Assembly: GCF_029227915.1 (NCBI RefSeq)
Contig: NC_079884.1
Coordinates: 30,134,001 to 30,198,000, forward strand
Direction: 5' to 3'
Source: Hydractinia symbiolongicarpus
Lineage: Eukaryota; Cnidaria; Hydrozoa; Anthoathecata; Hydractiniidae
Length of the DNA: 64,000 nucleotides
Part shown: one piece after another, positions 26,301-41,300 of the stretch
How positions within the stretch are numbered: the first letter of the stretch is position 1
Layout: each line of letters opens with the position of its first letter
The notes under the pieces: generated by a model
Database searches by the model: none
What the model saw: only the letters and a program-made list of their open reading frames with translations
Told to the model about the DNA's origin: nothing
Translations under genes and position numbers: made by a program

Positions 26301-29300
26301 TCGAATGTATACAAAGAAAGTACCCAGGGAGTAACTCATTTCCCGAACAATTTTTTAAATTACTTTTTCACCACTAAAACGCATGAGACTTGTAGGTTTC
26401 AAAAATGTTTTCATTTTTGATGAGACGCTTAATGAAAGAGGTTTCATCGCCGGCAAACGAAAACCCGCGATTTCCCGTAAATCCCGGGCTTGGCCCGTAT
26501 AGTCGAATGTATACAAAGAAAGTACCCAGGGAGTAACTCATTTCCCGAACAATTTTTTAAATTACTTTTTCACCACTAAAACGCATGAGACTTGTAGGTT
26601 TCAAAAATGTTTTCATTTTTGATGAGACGCTTAATGAAAGAGGTTTCATCGCCGGCAAACGAAAACCCGCGATTTCCCGTAAATCCCGGGCTTGGCCCGT
26701 ATAGTCGAATGTATGCAAAGAAAGTACCCAGGGAGTAACTCATTTCCCGAACAATTTTTTAAATTATTTTTTCACCACTAAAACGCATGAGACTTGTAGG
26801 TTTCAAAAATGTTTTCATTTTTGATGAGACGCTTAATGTAAGAGGTTTCATCGCCGGCAAACGAAAACCCGCGATTTCCCGTAAATCCCGGACTCGGCCC
26901 GTATAGTCAAATGTATACAAAGAAAGTACCCAGGGAGTAAACTCATTTCCCGAACGATTTTTTAAATTATTTTTTCACCACTGAAACGCATGAGACTTGT
27001 AGTTTTCAGAAATGTTTTCATTTTTGATGAGACATTTAATGAAAGTGGTTTAATCGCCGGCAAACAAAAACCCGCGATTTCCCGTAAATCCCGGGCTTGG
27101 CCCGTACAGTCGAATGTACACAATGAAAGTACCCAGGAAGTAAACTCATTTGCCGAACGATTTTTTAAATTATTTTTTCACCACTAAAACGCATGAGAAT
27201 TGTAGTTTTCAAAAATGTTTTCATTTTTGATAGGACGCTTTAAGAAAGGGGTTTAATCGCCGGCAAACGAAAACCCGCGATTTCCCGTAAATCCCGGTCT
27301 TGGCCCGTATAGTCGAATGTATACAAAGAAAGTACCCTGTGAGTAAACTCATGTCCAGAACGATTTTTTAAATTACTTTTTCACCACTAAAACGCAAAGA
27401 CTTGTAGTTTTCAAAAATGTTTTCATTTTTGATGAGACGCTTAATGAAAGGGGTTTAATCGCCGGCAAACAAAAACCCGCGATTTCCCGTAAATCCCGCG
27501 CTTGGCCCGTATAGTCGAATGTATACAAAGAAAGTACCCAGGGAGTAACTCATTTCCCGAACAATTTTTTAAATTACTTTTTCACCACTAAAACGCATGA
27601 GACTTGTAGGTTTCAAAAATGTTTTCATTTTTGATGAGACGCTTAATGAAAGAGGTTTCATCGCCGGCAAACGAAAACCCGCGATTTCCCGTAAATCCCG
27701 GGCTTGGCCCGTATAGTCGAATGTATACAAAGAAAGTACCCAGGGAGTAACTCATTTCCCGAACAGTTTTTTAAATTACTTTTTCACCACTAAAACGCAT
27801 GAGACTTGTAGTTTTCAAAAATGTTTTCATTTTTGATGAGACGCTTATTAAAAGAAGTTTAATCGCCGGCAAACGAAAACCCGCGATTTCCCGTAAATCC
27901 CGGGCTTGGCCCGTATAGTCGAATGTATACAAAGAAAGTACCCTGTGAGTAAACTCATTTCCAGAACGATTTTTTAAATTATTTTTTCACCACTAAAACG
28001 CATAAGACTTGTAGTTTTCAAAAATGTTTTCATTTTTGATGAGACGCTTAATGAAAGGGGTTTAATCGCCGGCAAACAAAAACCCGCGATTTCCCGTAAA
28101 TCCCGGGCTTGGCCCGTATAGTCGAATGTATACAAAGAAAGTACCCAGGGAGTAACTCTTTTCCCGAACAACGTTTTAAATTATTTTTTCACCACTAAAA
28201 CGCATGAGACTTGTAGGTTTCAAAAATGTTTTCATTTTTGATGAGACGCTTAATGAAAGAGGTTTCATCGCCGGCAAACGAAAACCCGCGATTTCCCGTA
28301 AATCCCGGGCTTGGCCCGTATAGTCGAATGTATACAAAGAAAGTACCCAGGGAGTAACTCATTTCCCGAACAATTTTTTAAATTACTTTTTCACCACTAA
28401 AACGCATGAGACTTGTAGGTTTCAAAAATGTTTTCATTTTTGATGAGACGCTTAATGAAAGAGGTTTCATCGCCGGCAAACGAAAACCCGCGATTTCCCG
28501 TAAATCCCGGGCTTGGCCCGTATAGTCGAATGTATACAAAGAAAGTACCCAGGGAGTAACTCATTTCCCGAACAATTTTTTAAATTATTTTTTCACCACT
28601 TAAACGCATGAGACTTGTAGGTTTCAAAAATGTTTTCATTTTTGATGAGACGCTTAATGTAAGAGGTTTCATCGCCGGCAAACGAAAACCCGCGATTTCC
28701 CGTAAATCCCGGACTCGGCCCGTATAGTCAAATGTATACAAAGAAAGTACCCAGGGAGTAAACTCATTTCCCGAACGATTTTTTAAATTATTTTTTCACC
28801 ACTGAAACGCATGAGACTTGTAGTTTTCAGAAATGTTTTCATTTTTGATGAGACATTTAATGAAAGTGGTTTAATCGCCGGCAAACAAAAACCCGCGATT
28901 TCCCGTAAATCCCGGGCTTGGCCCGTACAGTCGAATGTACACAATGAAAGTACCCAGGAAGTAAACTCATTTGCCGAACGATTTTTTAAATTATTTTTTC
29001 ACCACTAAAACGCATGAGAATTGTAGTTTTCAAAAATGTTTTCATTTTTGATAGGACGCTTTAAGAAAGGGGTTTAATCGCCGGCAAACGAAAACCCGCG
29101 ATTTCCCGTAAATCCCGGTCTTGGCCCGTATAGTCGAATGTATACAAAGAAAGTACCCTGTGAGTAAACTCATGTCCAGAACGATTTTTTAAATTACTTT
29201 TTCACCACTAAAACGCAAAGACTTGTAGTTTTCAAAAATGTTTTCATTTTTGATGAGACGCTTAATGAAAGGGGTTTAATCGCCGGCAAACAAAAACCCG

Positions 29301-32300
29301 CGATTTCCCGTAAATCCCGCGCTTGGTCCGTATAGTCGAATGTATACAAAGAAAGTACCCAGGGAGTAACTCATTTCCCGAACAATTTTTTAAATTACTT
29401 TTTCACCACTAAAACGCATGAGACTTGTAGGTTTCAAAAATGTTTTCATTTTTGATGAGACGCTTAATGAAAGAGGTTTCATCGCTGGCAAACGAAAACC
29501 CGCGATTTCCCGTAAATCCCGGGCTTGGCCCGTATAGTCGAATGTATACAAAGAAAGTACCCAGGGAGTAACTCATTTCCCGAACAATTTTTTAAATTAT
29601 TTTTTCACCACTAAAACTCATGAGACTTGTAGGTTTCAAAAATGTTTTCATTTTTGATGAGACGCTTAATGTAAGAGGTTTCATCGCCGGCAAACGAAAA
29701 CCCGCGATTTCCCGTAAATCCCGGACTCGGCCCGTATAGTCAAATGTATACAAAGAAAGTACCCAGGGAGTAAACTCATTTCCCGAACGATTTTTTAAAT
29801 TATTTTTTCACCACTGAAACGCATGAGACTTGTAGTTTTCAGAAATGTTTTCATTTTTGATGAGACGCTAAATAAAGGACGTTTAATCGCCTGTAAACGA
29901 AAACCCGCGATTTACCGTAAATCCCGGACTCAGCCCGTATAGTCAAAAGTATACAAAGAAAGTACCCAGGGACTAAACTCATTTCCCGAACGATTTTTCA
30001 AATTATTTTTTCACTACTAAAACGCATGAGACTTGTAGTTTTCAGAAATGTTTTCATTTTTGATGAGACATTTAATGAAAGTGGTTTAATCGCCGGCAAA
30101 CAAAAACCCGCGATTTCCCGTAAATCCCGGGCTTGGCCCGTACAGTCGAATGTACACAATGAAAGTACCCAGAAAGTAAACTCATTTGCCGAACGATTTT
30201 TTAAATTATTTTTTCACCACTAAAACGCATGAGAATTGTAGTTTTCAAAAATGTTTTCATTTTTGATAGGACGCTTTAAGAAAGGGGTTTAATCGCCGGC
30301 AAACGAAAACCCGCGATTTCCCGTAAATCCCGGTCTTGGCCCGTATAGTGGAATGTATACAAAGAAAGTACCCTGTGAGTAAACTCATGTCCAGAACGAT
30401 TTTTTCAATTACTTTTTCACCACTAAAACGCAAAGACTTGTAGTTTTCAAAAATGTTTTCATTTTTGATGAGACGCTTAATGAAAGGGGTTTAATCGCCG
30501 GCAAACAAAAACCCGCGATTTCCCGTAAATCCCGCGCTTGGCCCGTATAGTCGAATGTATACAAAGAAAGTACCCAGGGAGTAACTCATTTCCCGAACAG
30601 TTTTTTAAATTACTTTTTCACCACTAAAACGCATGAGACTTGTAGTTTTCAAAAATGTTTTCATTTTTGATGAGACGCTTATTAAAAGAAGTTTAATCGC
30701 CGGCAAACGAAAACCCGCGATTTCCCGTAAATCCCGGGCTTGGCCCGTATAGTCGAATGTATACAAAGAAAGTACCCTGTGAGTAAACTCATTTCCAGAA
30801 CGATTTTTTAAATTATTTTTTCACCACTAAAACGCATAAGACTTGTAGTTTTCAAAAATGTTTTCATTTTTGATGAGACGCTTAATAAAAGGGGTTTAAT
30901 CGCCGGCAAACAAAAACCCGCGATTTCCCGTAAATCCCGGGCTTGGCCCGTATAGTCGAATGTATACAAAGAAAGTACCCAGGGAGTAACTCTTTTCCCG
31001 AACAACGTTTTAAATTATTTTTTCACCACTAAAACGCATGAGACTTGTAGGTTTCAAAAATGTTTTCATTTTTGATGAGACGCTTAATGAAAGGGGTTTA
31101 ATCGCCGGCAAACAAAAACCCGCGATTTCCCGTAAATCCCGGGCTTGGCCCGTATAGTCGAATGTATACAAAGAAAGTACCCAGGGAGTAACTCATTTCC
31201 CGAACAATTTTTTAAATTACTTTTTCACCACTAAAACGCATGAGACTTGTAGGTTTCAAAAATGTTTTCATTTTTGATGAGACGCTTAATGAAAGAGGTT
31301 TCATCGCCGGCAAACGAAAACCCGCAATTTCCCGTAAATCCCGGGCTTGGCCCGTATATTCGAATGTATACAAAGAAAGTACCCTGTGAGTAAACTCATT
31401 TCCAGAACGATTTTTTAAATTATTTTTTCACCACTAAAACGCATAAGACTTGTAGTTTTCAAAAATGTTTTCATTTTTGATGAGACGCTTAATGAAAGGG
31501 GTTTAATCGCCGGCAAACAAAAACCCGCGATTTCCCGTAAATCCCGGGCTTGGCCCGTATAGTCGAATGTATACAAAGAAAGTACCCAGGGAGTAACTCT
31601 TTTCCCGAGCAATTTTTAAAATTATTTTTTCACCACTAAAACGCATGAGACTTGTAGGTTTCAAAAATGTTTTCATTTTTGATGAGACGCTTAATGAAAG
31701 GGGTTTAATCGCCGGCAATCAAAAACCCGCGATTTCCCGTAAATCCCGGGCTTGGCCCGTATAGTCGAATGTATACAAAGAAAGTACCCAGGGAGTAAAC
31801 TCATTTCCCGAACGATTTTTTAATTTATTTTTTCACCACTGAAACGCATGAGACTTGTAGTTTTTAGAAATGTTTTCATTTTTGATGAGACGCTAAATAA
31901 AGGACGTTTAATCGCCGGTAAACGAAAACCCGCGATTTCCCGTAAATCCCGGACTCAGCCCGTATAGTCAAAAGTATACAAAGAAAGTACCCAGGGACTA
32001 AACTCATTTCCCGAACGATTTTTTAAATTAATTTTTCACTACTAAAACGCATGAGATTTGTAGTTTTCAGAAATGTTTTCATTTTTGATGAGACATTTAA
32101 TGAAAGTGGTTTAATCGCCGGCAAACAAAAACCCGCGATTTCCCGTAAATCCCGGGCTTGGCCCGTACAGTCGAATGTACACAATGAAAGTACCCAGGAA
32201 GTAAACTCATTTCCCGACCGATTTTCTAAATTATTTTTTCACCACTAAAACGCATGAGAATTGTAGTTTTCAAAAATGTTTTCATTTTTGATAGGACGCT

Positions 32301-35300
32301 TTAAGAAAGGGGTTTAATCGCCGGCAAACGAAAACCCGCGATTTCCCGTAAATCCCGGGCTTGGCCCGTATAGTCGAATGTATACAAAGAAAGTACCCAG
32401 GGAGTAACTCTTTTCCCGAACAATTTTTAAAATTATTTTTTCACCACTAAAACGCATGAGACTTGTAGGTTTCAAAAATGTTTTCATTTTTGATGAGACG
32501 CTTAATGAAAGGGGTTTAATCGCCGGCAAACAAAAACCCGCGATTTCCCGTAAATCCCGGGCTTGGCCCGTATAGTCGAATGTATACAAAGAAAGTACCC
32601 AGGGATTAACTCATTTCCCGAACAATTTTTTAAATTACTTTTTCACCACTAAAACGCATGAGACTTGTAGGTTTCAAAAATGTTTTCATTTTTGATGAGA
32701 CGCTTAATGAAAGAGGTTTCATCGCCGGCAAACGAAAACCCGCGATTTCCCGTAAATCCCGGACTCGGCCCGTATAGTCAAATGTATACAAAGAAAGTAC
32801 CCAGGGAGTAAACTCATTTCCCGAACGATTTTTTAAATTATTTTTTCACCACTGAAACGGATGAGACTTGTAGTTTCCAGAAATGTTTTCATTTTTGATG
32901 AGACGCTGAATAAAGGACGTTTAATCGCCGGTAAACGAAAACCCGCGATTTCCCGTAAATCCCGGACTCAGCCCGTATAGTCAAAAGTATACAAAGAAAG
33001 TACCCAGGGACTAAACTCATTTCCCGAACGATTTTTTAAATTATTTTTTCACCACTGAAACGGATGAGACTTGTAGTTTCCAGAAATGTTTTCATTTTTG
33101 ATGAGACATTTAATGAAAGTGGTTTAATCGCCGGCAAACAAAAACCCGCGATTTCCCGTAAATCCCGGGCTTGGCCCGTACAGTCGAATGTACACAATGA
33201 AAGTACCCAGGAAGTAAACTCATTTCCCAAACGATTTTTTAAATTATTTTTTCACCACTAAAACGCATGAGAATTGTAGTTTTCAAAAATGTTTTCATTT
33301 TTGATAGGACGCTTTAAGAAAGGGGTTTAATCGCCGGCAAACGAAAACCCGCGATTTCCCGTAAATCCCGGGCTTGGCCCGTATAGTCGAATGTATACAA
33401 AGAAAGTACCCAGGGAGTAACTCTTTTCCCGAACAATTTTTAAAAATATTTTTTCACCACTAAAACGCATGAGACTTGTAGGTTTCAAAAATGTTTTCAT
33501 TTTTGATGAGACGCTTAATGAAAGGGGTTTAATCGCCGGAAAACAAAAACCCGCGATTTCCCGTAAATCCCGGGCTTGGCCCGTATAGTCGAATGTATAC
33601 AAAGAAAGTACCCAGGGAGTAACTCTTTTCCCGAACAATTTTTAAAATTATTTTTTCACCACTAAAACGCATGAGACTTGTAGGTTGCAAAAATGTTTTC
33701 ATTTTTGATGAGACGATTAATGAAAGGGATTTAATCGCCGGCAATCAAAAACCCGCGATTTCCCGTAAATCCCGGGCTTGGCCCGTATAGTCGAATGTAT
33801 ACAAAGAAAGTACCCAGGGAGTAACTCATTTCCCAAACAATTTTTTAAATTATTTTTTCACCACTAAAACGCATGAGACTTGTAGGTTTCAAAAATGTTT
33901 TCATTTTTGATGAGACGCTTAATGTAAGAGGTTTCATCGCCGGCAAACGAAAACCCGCGATTTCCCGTAAATCCCGGACTCGGCCCGTATAGTCAAATGT
34001 ATACAAAGAAAGTACCCAGGGAGTAAACTCATTTCCCGAACGATTTTTTAAATTATTTTTTCACCACTGAAACGGATGAGACTTGTAGTTTCCAGAAATG
34101 TTTTCATTTTTGATGAGACGCTGAATAAAGAACGTTTAATCGCCGGTAAACGAAAACCCGCGATTTCCCGTAAATCCCGGACTCAGCCCGTATAGTCAAA
34201 AGTATACAAAGAAAGTACCCAGGGACTAAACTCATTTCCCGAACGATTTTTTAAATTAATTTTTCACTACTAAAACGTATGAGACTTGTAGTTTTCAGAA
34301 ATGTTTTCATTTTTGATGAGACATTTAATGAAAGTGGTTTAATCGCCGGCAAACAAAAACCCGCGATTTCCCGTAAATCCCGGGCTTGGCCCGTACAGTC
34401 GAATGTACACAATGAAAGTACCCAGGAAGTAAACTCATTTCCCGAACGATTTTTTAAATTATTTTTTCACCACTAAAACGCATGAGAATTGTAGTTTTCA
34501 AAAATGTTTTCATTTTTGATAGGACGCTTTAAAAAAGGGGTTTAATCGCCGGCAAACGAAAACCAGCGATTTCCCGTAAATCCCGGGCTTGGCCCGTATA
34601 GTCGAATGTATACAAAGAAAGTACCCTGTGAGTAAACTCATTTCCAGAACGATTTTTTAAATTACTTTTTCACCACTAAAACGCAAAGACTTGTAGTTTT
34701 CAAAAATGTTTTCATTTTTGATGAGACGCTTAATGAAAGGGGTTTAATCGCCGGCAAACAAAAACCCGCGATTTCCCGTAAATCCCGGGCTTGGCCCGTA
34801 TAGTCGAATGTATACAAAGAAAGTACCCAGGGAGTAACTCATCTCCCGAACAATTTTTTAAATTACTTTTTCACCACTAAAACGCATGAGACTTGTAGGT
34901 TTCAATAATGTTTTCATTTTTGATGAGACGCTTAATGAAAGAGGTTTCATCGCCGGCAAACGAAAACCCGCGATTTCTTGTAAATCCCGGGCTTGGCCCG
35001 TATAGTCGAATGTATACAAAGAAAGTACCCTGTGAGTAAACTCATTTCCAGAACGATTTTTTAAATTATTTTTTCACCACTAAAACGCATGAGACTTGTA
35101 GGTTTCAAAAATGTTTTCATTTTTGATGAGACGCCTAATGAAAGGGGTTTAATCGCCGGCAATCAAAAACCCGCGATTTCCCGTAAATCCCGGGGTTGGC
35201 CCGTATAGTCGAATGTATACAAAGAAAGTACCCAGGGAGTAACTCATTTCCCGAACAATTTTTTAAATTATTTTTTCACCACTAAAACGCATGAGACTTG

Positions 35301-38300
35301 TAGGTTTCAAAAATGTTTTCATTTTTGATGAGACGCTTAATGAAAGAGGTTTCATCGCCGGCAAACGAAAACCCGCAATTTCTTGTAAATCCCGGGCTTG
35401 GCCCGTATAGTCGAATGTATACAAAGAAAGTATCCTGTGAGTAAACACATTTTCCGAACGATTTTTTAAATTATCTTTTTACCACTAAAACGCATGAGAA
35501 TTGCAGTTTTCAAAAATGTTTTCATTTTTGATAGGACGCTTTAAAAAAGGGGTTTAATCGCCGGCAAACGAAAACCCGCGATTTCCCGTAAATCCCGGGC
35601 TTGGCCCGTATAGTCGAATGTATACAAAGAAAGTACCCTGTGAGTAAACTCATTTCCAGAACGATATTTTAAATTACTTTTTCACCACTAAAACGCAAAG
35701 ACTTGTAGTTTTCAAAAATGTTTTCATTTTTGATGAGACGCTTAATGAAAGAGGTTTCATCGCCGGCAAACGAAAACCCGCGATTTCTTGTAAATCCCGG
35801 GCTTGGCCCGTATAGTCGAATGTATACAAAGAAAGTACCCTGTGAGTAAACTCATTTCCAGAACGATTTTTTAAATTATTTTTTCACCACTAAAACGCAT
35901 GAGACTTGTAGGTTTCAAAAATGTTTTCCTTTTTTATGAGACGCCTAATGAAAGGGGTTTAATCGCCGGCAATCAAAAACCCGCGATTTCCCGTAAATCC
36001 CGGGGTTGGCCCGTATAGTCGAATGTATACAAAGAAAGTACCCAGGGAGTAACTCATTTCCCGAACAATTTTTTAAATTATTTTTTCACCACTAAAACGC
36101 ATGAGACTTGTAGGTTTCAAAAATGTTTTCATTTTTGATGAGACGCTTAATGAAAGAGGTTTCATCGCCGGCAAACGAAAACCCGCGATTTCTTGTAAAT
36201 CCCGGGCTTGGCCCGTATAGTCGAATGTATACAAAGAAAGTACCCTGTGAGTAAACACATTTTCCGAACGATTTTTTAAATTATTTTTTTACCACTAAAA
36301 CGCATGAGACTTGTAGTTTTTAAAAGTGTTTTCATTTTTGATGAGACGCTAAATAAAAGAAGTTTAATCGCCGGCAAACGAAAACCCGCGATTTCCCGTA
36401 AGTCCCGGGCTTGGCCCGTATAGTCCAATGTATACAAAGAAAGTACCCAGGGAGTAACTCTTTTCCCGAACAACTTTTTAAATTATTTTTTCACCACTAA
36501 AACGCATGAGACTTGTAGGTTTCAAAAATGTTTTCATTTTTGATGAGACGCTTAATGAAAGGGGTTTAATCGCCGGCAATCAAAAACCTGCGATTTCCCG
36601 TAAATCCCGGGCTTGGCCCGTACAGTGGAATGTACACAATGAAAGTACCCAGGAAGTAAACTCACTTCCCGAACGATTTTTTAAATTATTTTTTGACCAC
36701 TAAAACGCATAAGAATTGTAGTTTTCAAAAATGTTTTCATTTTTGATAGGACGCTTTAATAAAGGGGTTTAATCGCCGGCAAACGAAAACCCGCGATTTC
36801 CCGTAAATCCCGGGCTTGGCCTGTATAGTCGAATGTATACAAAGAAAGTACCCTGTGAGTAAACTCATTTCCAGAACGATTTTTTAAATTACTTTTTCAC
36901 CACTAAAACGCAAAGACTTGTAGTTTTCAAAAATGTTTTCATTTTTGATGAGACGCTTAATGAAAGGGGTTTAATCGCCAGCAAACAAAAACCCGCGATT
37001 TCCCGTAAATCCCGGGCTTGGCCCGTATAGTCGAATGTATACAAAGAAAGTACCCAGGGAGTAACTCATTTCCCGAACAATTTTTTAAATTACTTTTTCA
37101 CCACTAAAACGCATGAGACTTGTAGGCTTCAAAAATGTTTTCATTTTTGATGAGACGCTTAATGAAAGGAGTTTAATCGCAGGCAAACAAAAACCCGCGA
37201 TTTCCCGTAAATCCCGGGCTTGGCCCGTATAGTCGAATGTATACAAAGAAAGTACCCAGGGAGTAACTCATTTCCCGAACAATTTTTTAAATTACTTTTT
37301 CACCACTAAAACGCATGAGACTTGTAGGTTTCAAAAATGTTTTCATTTTTGATGAGACGCTTAATGAAAGAGGTTTCATTGTCAGCAAACGAAAACCCGC
37401 GATTTCCCGTAAATCCCGGGCTTGACCCGTATAGTCGAATGTATACAAAGAAAGTACCCTGCGAGTAAACTCATTTCCAGAACGATTTTTTAAATTATTT
37501 TTTCACCACTAAAACGCATGAGACTTGTAGGTTTCAAAAATGTTTTCCTTTTTTATGAGACGCCTAATGAAAGGGGTTTAATCGCCGGCAATCAAAAACC
37601 CGCGATTTCCCGTAAATCCCGGGGTTGGCCCGTATAGTCGAATGTATACAAAGAAAGTACCCAGGGAGTAACTCATTTCCCGAACAATTTTTTAAATTAT
37701 TTTTTCACCACTAAAACGCATGAGACTTGTAGGTTTCAAAAATGTTTTCATTTTTGATGAGACGCTTAATGAAAGAGGTTTCATCGCCGGCAAACGAAAA
37801 CCCGCGATTTCTTGTAAATCCCGGGCTTGGCCCGTATAGTCGAATGTATACAAAGAAAGTACCCTGTGAGAAAACACATTTTCCGAACGATTTTTTAAAT
37901 TATTTTTTTACCACTAAAACGCATGAGACTTGTAGTTTTTAAAAGTGTTTTCATTTTTGATGAGACGCTAAATAAAAGAAGTTTAATCGCCGGCAAACGA
38001 AAACCCGCGATTTCCCGTAAGTCCCGGGCTTGGCCCGTATAGTCCAATGTATACAAAGAAAGTACCCAGGGAGTAACTCTTTTCCCGAACAACTTTTTAA
38101 ATTATTTTTTCACCACTAAAACGCATGAGACTTGTAGGTTTCAAAAATGTTTTCATTTTTGATGAGACGCTTAATGAAAGGGGTTTAATCGCCGGCAATC
38201 AAAAACCTGCGATTTCCCGTAAATCCCGGGCTTGGCCCGTACAGTGGAATGTACACAATGAAAGTACCCAGGAAGTAAACTCACTTCCCGAACGATTTTT

Positions 38301-41300
38301 TAAATTATTTTTTGACCACTAAAACGCATAAGAATTGTAGTTTTCAAAAATGTTTTCATTTTTGATAGGACGCTTTAATAAAGGGGTTTAATCGCCGGCA
38401 AACGAAAACCCGCGATTTCCCGTAAATCCCGGGCTTGGCCTGTATAGTCGAATGTATACAAAGAAAGTACCCTGTGAGTAAACTCATTTCCAGAACGATT
38501 TTTTAAATTACTTTTTCACCACTAAAACGCAAAGACTTGTAGTTTTCAAAAATGTTTTCATTTTTGATGAGACGCTTAATGAAAGGGGTTTAATCGCCAG
38601 CAAACAAAAACCCGCGATTTCCCGTAAATCCCGGGCTTGGCCCGTATAGTCGAATGTATACAAAGAAAGTACCCAGGGAGTAACTCATTTCCCGAACAAT
38701 TTTTTAAATTACTTTTTCACCACTAAAACGCATGAGACTTGTAGGCTTCAAAAATGTTTTCATTTTTGATGAGACGCTTAATGAAAGGAGTTTAATCGCA
38801 GGCAAACAAAAACCCGCGATTTCCCGTAAATCCCGGGCTTGGCCCGTATAGTCGAATGTATACAAAGAAAGTACCCAGGGAGTAACTCATTTCCCGAACA
38901 ATTTTTTAAATTACTTTTTCACCACTAAAACGCATGAGACTTGTAGGTTTCAAAAATGTTTTCATTTTTGATGAGACGCTTAATGAAAGAGGTTTCATTG
39001 TCAGCAAACGAAAACCCGCGATTTCCCGTAAATCCCGGGCTTGACCCGTATAGTCGAATGTATACAAAGAAAGTACCCTGCGAGTAAACTCATTTCCAGA
39101 ACGATTTTTTAATTTATTTTTTCACCACTAAAACGCATAAGACTTGTAGTTTTCAAAAATGTTTTCATTTTTGAAGAGACGCTTAATGAAAGGGGTTTAA
39201 TCGCCTGCAAACAAAAACCCGCGATTTCCCGTAAATCCCGGGCTTGGCCCGTATAGTCGAATGTATACAAAGAAAGTACCCAGGGAGTAACTCATTTCCC
39301 GAACAATTTTTTAAATTATTTTTTCACCACTAAAACGCATGAGACTTGTAGGTTTCAAAAATGTTTTCATTTTTGATGAGACGCCTAATGAAAGGGGTTT
39401 AATCGCCGGCAATCAAAAACCCGCGATTTCCCGTAAATCCCGGGCTTGACCCGTATAGTCGAATGTATACAAAGAAAGTACCCAGGGAGTAACTCATTTC
39501 CCGAACAATTTTTTAAATTATTTTTTCACCACTAAAACGCATGAGACTTGTAGGTTTCAAAAATGTTTTCATTTTTGATGAGACGCTTAATGAAAGAGGT
39601 TTCACCGCCGGCAAACGAAAACCCGCGATTTCCCGTAAATCCCGGGCTTGGCCCGTATAGTCGAATGTATACAAAGAAAGTACCCTGTGAGTAAACTCAT
39701 TTCCAGAACGATTTTTTAAATTATTTTTTTACCACTAAAACGCATAAGACTTGTAGTTTGCAAAAATGTTTTCATTTTTGATGAGACGCTGAATAAAACA
39801 ATTTTAATTGCCGGCAAACGAAAACCCGCGATTTCCCGTAAATCCTGGGCTTGGCCCGTATAGTCAAAAGCATACAAAGAAAGTACCCAGGGAGTAAACA
39901 CATTTTCCGAACGATTTTTTAAATTATTTCTTCACCACTAAAACGCATGAGACTTGTAGTTTTTAAAAGTGTTTTCATTTTTGATGAGACGCTGAATAAA
40001 AGAAGTTTAATCGCCGGCAAACGAAAACCCGCGATTTCCCGTAAATCCCGGGCTTGGCCCGTATAGTTGAATGTATCTAAAGAAAGTACCCAGGGAGTAA
40101 ACTCATTTCCCGAACGATTTTTTAAATTATTTTTTCACCACTAAAACGCATAAGACTTGTAGTTTTCAAAAATGTTTTCATTTTTGATGAGACGCTTAAT
40201 GAAAGGGGTTTAATCGCCGGCAATCAAAAACCCGCGATTTCCCGTACATCCCGTGCTTGGCCCGTACAGTCGAATGTACACAATGAAAGTACCCAGGAAG
40301 TAAACTCACTTCCCGAACGATTTTTTAAATTATTTTTTCACCACTAAAACGCATAAGAATTGTAGTTTTCAAAAATGTTTTCATTTTTGATAGGACGATT
40401 TAAGAAAGGGGTTTAATCGCCGGCAAACGAAAACCCGCGATTTCCCGTAAATCCCGGGCTTGGCCCGTATAGTCGAATGTATACAAAGAAAGTACCCTGT
40501 GAGTAAACTCATTTCCAGAACGATTTTTTAAATTACTTTTTCACCACTAAAACGCAAAGACTTGTAGTTTTCAAAAATGTTTTCATTTTTGATGAGACGC
40601 TTAATGAAAGGGGTTTAATCGCCGGCAAACAAAAACCCGCGATTTCCCGTAAATCCCGGGCTCGGCCCGTATAGTCGAATGTATACAAAGAAAGTACCCA
40701 GGGAGTAACTCATTTCCCGAACAATTTTTTAAATTACTTTTTCACCACTAAAACGCATGAGACTTGTAGGTTTCAAAAATGTTTTCATTTTTGATGAGAC
40801 GCTTAATGAAAGGGGTTTAATCGCCGGCAAACAAAAACCCGCGATTTCCCGTAAATCCCGGGCTTGGCCCGTATAGTCGAATGTATACAAAGAAAATACC
40901 CAGGGAGTAACTCATTTCCCGAACAATTTTTTAAATTCCTTTTTCACCACTAAAACGCATGAGACTTGTAGGTTTCAAAAATGTTTTCATTTTTGATGAG
41001 ACGCTTAATGAAAGAGGTTTCATCGCCAGCAAACGAAAACCCGCGATTTCCCGTAAATACCGGGCTTGGCCCGTATAGTCGAATGTATACAAAGAAAGTA
41101 TCCTGTGAGTAAACTCATTTCCAGAACGATTTTTTAAATTATTTTTTAACCACTAAAACGCATAAGACTTGTAGTTTTTAAAAATGTTTTCATTTTTGAA
41201 GAGACGCTTAATGAAAGGGGTTTAATCGCCTGCAAACAAAAACCCGCGATTTTCCGTAAATCTCGGGCTTGGCCCGTATAGTCGAATGTATACAAAGAAA

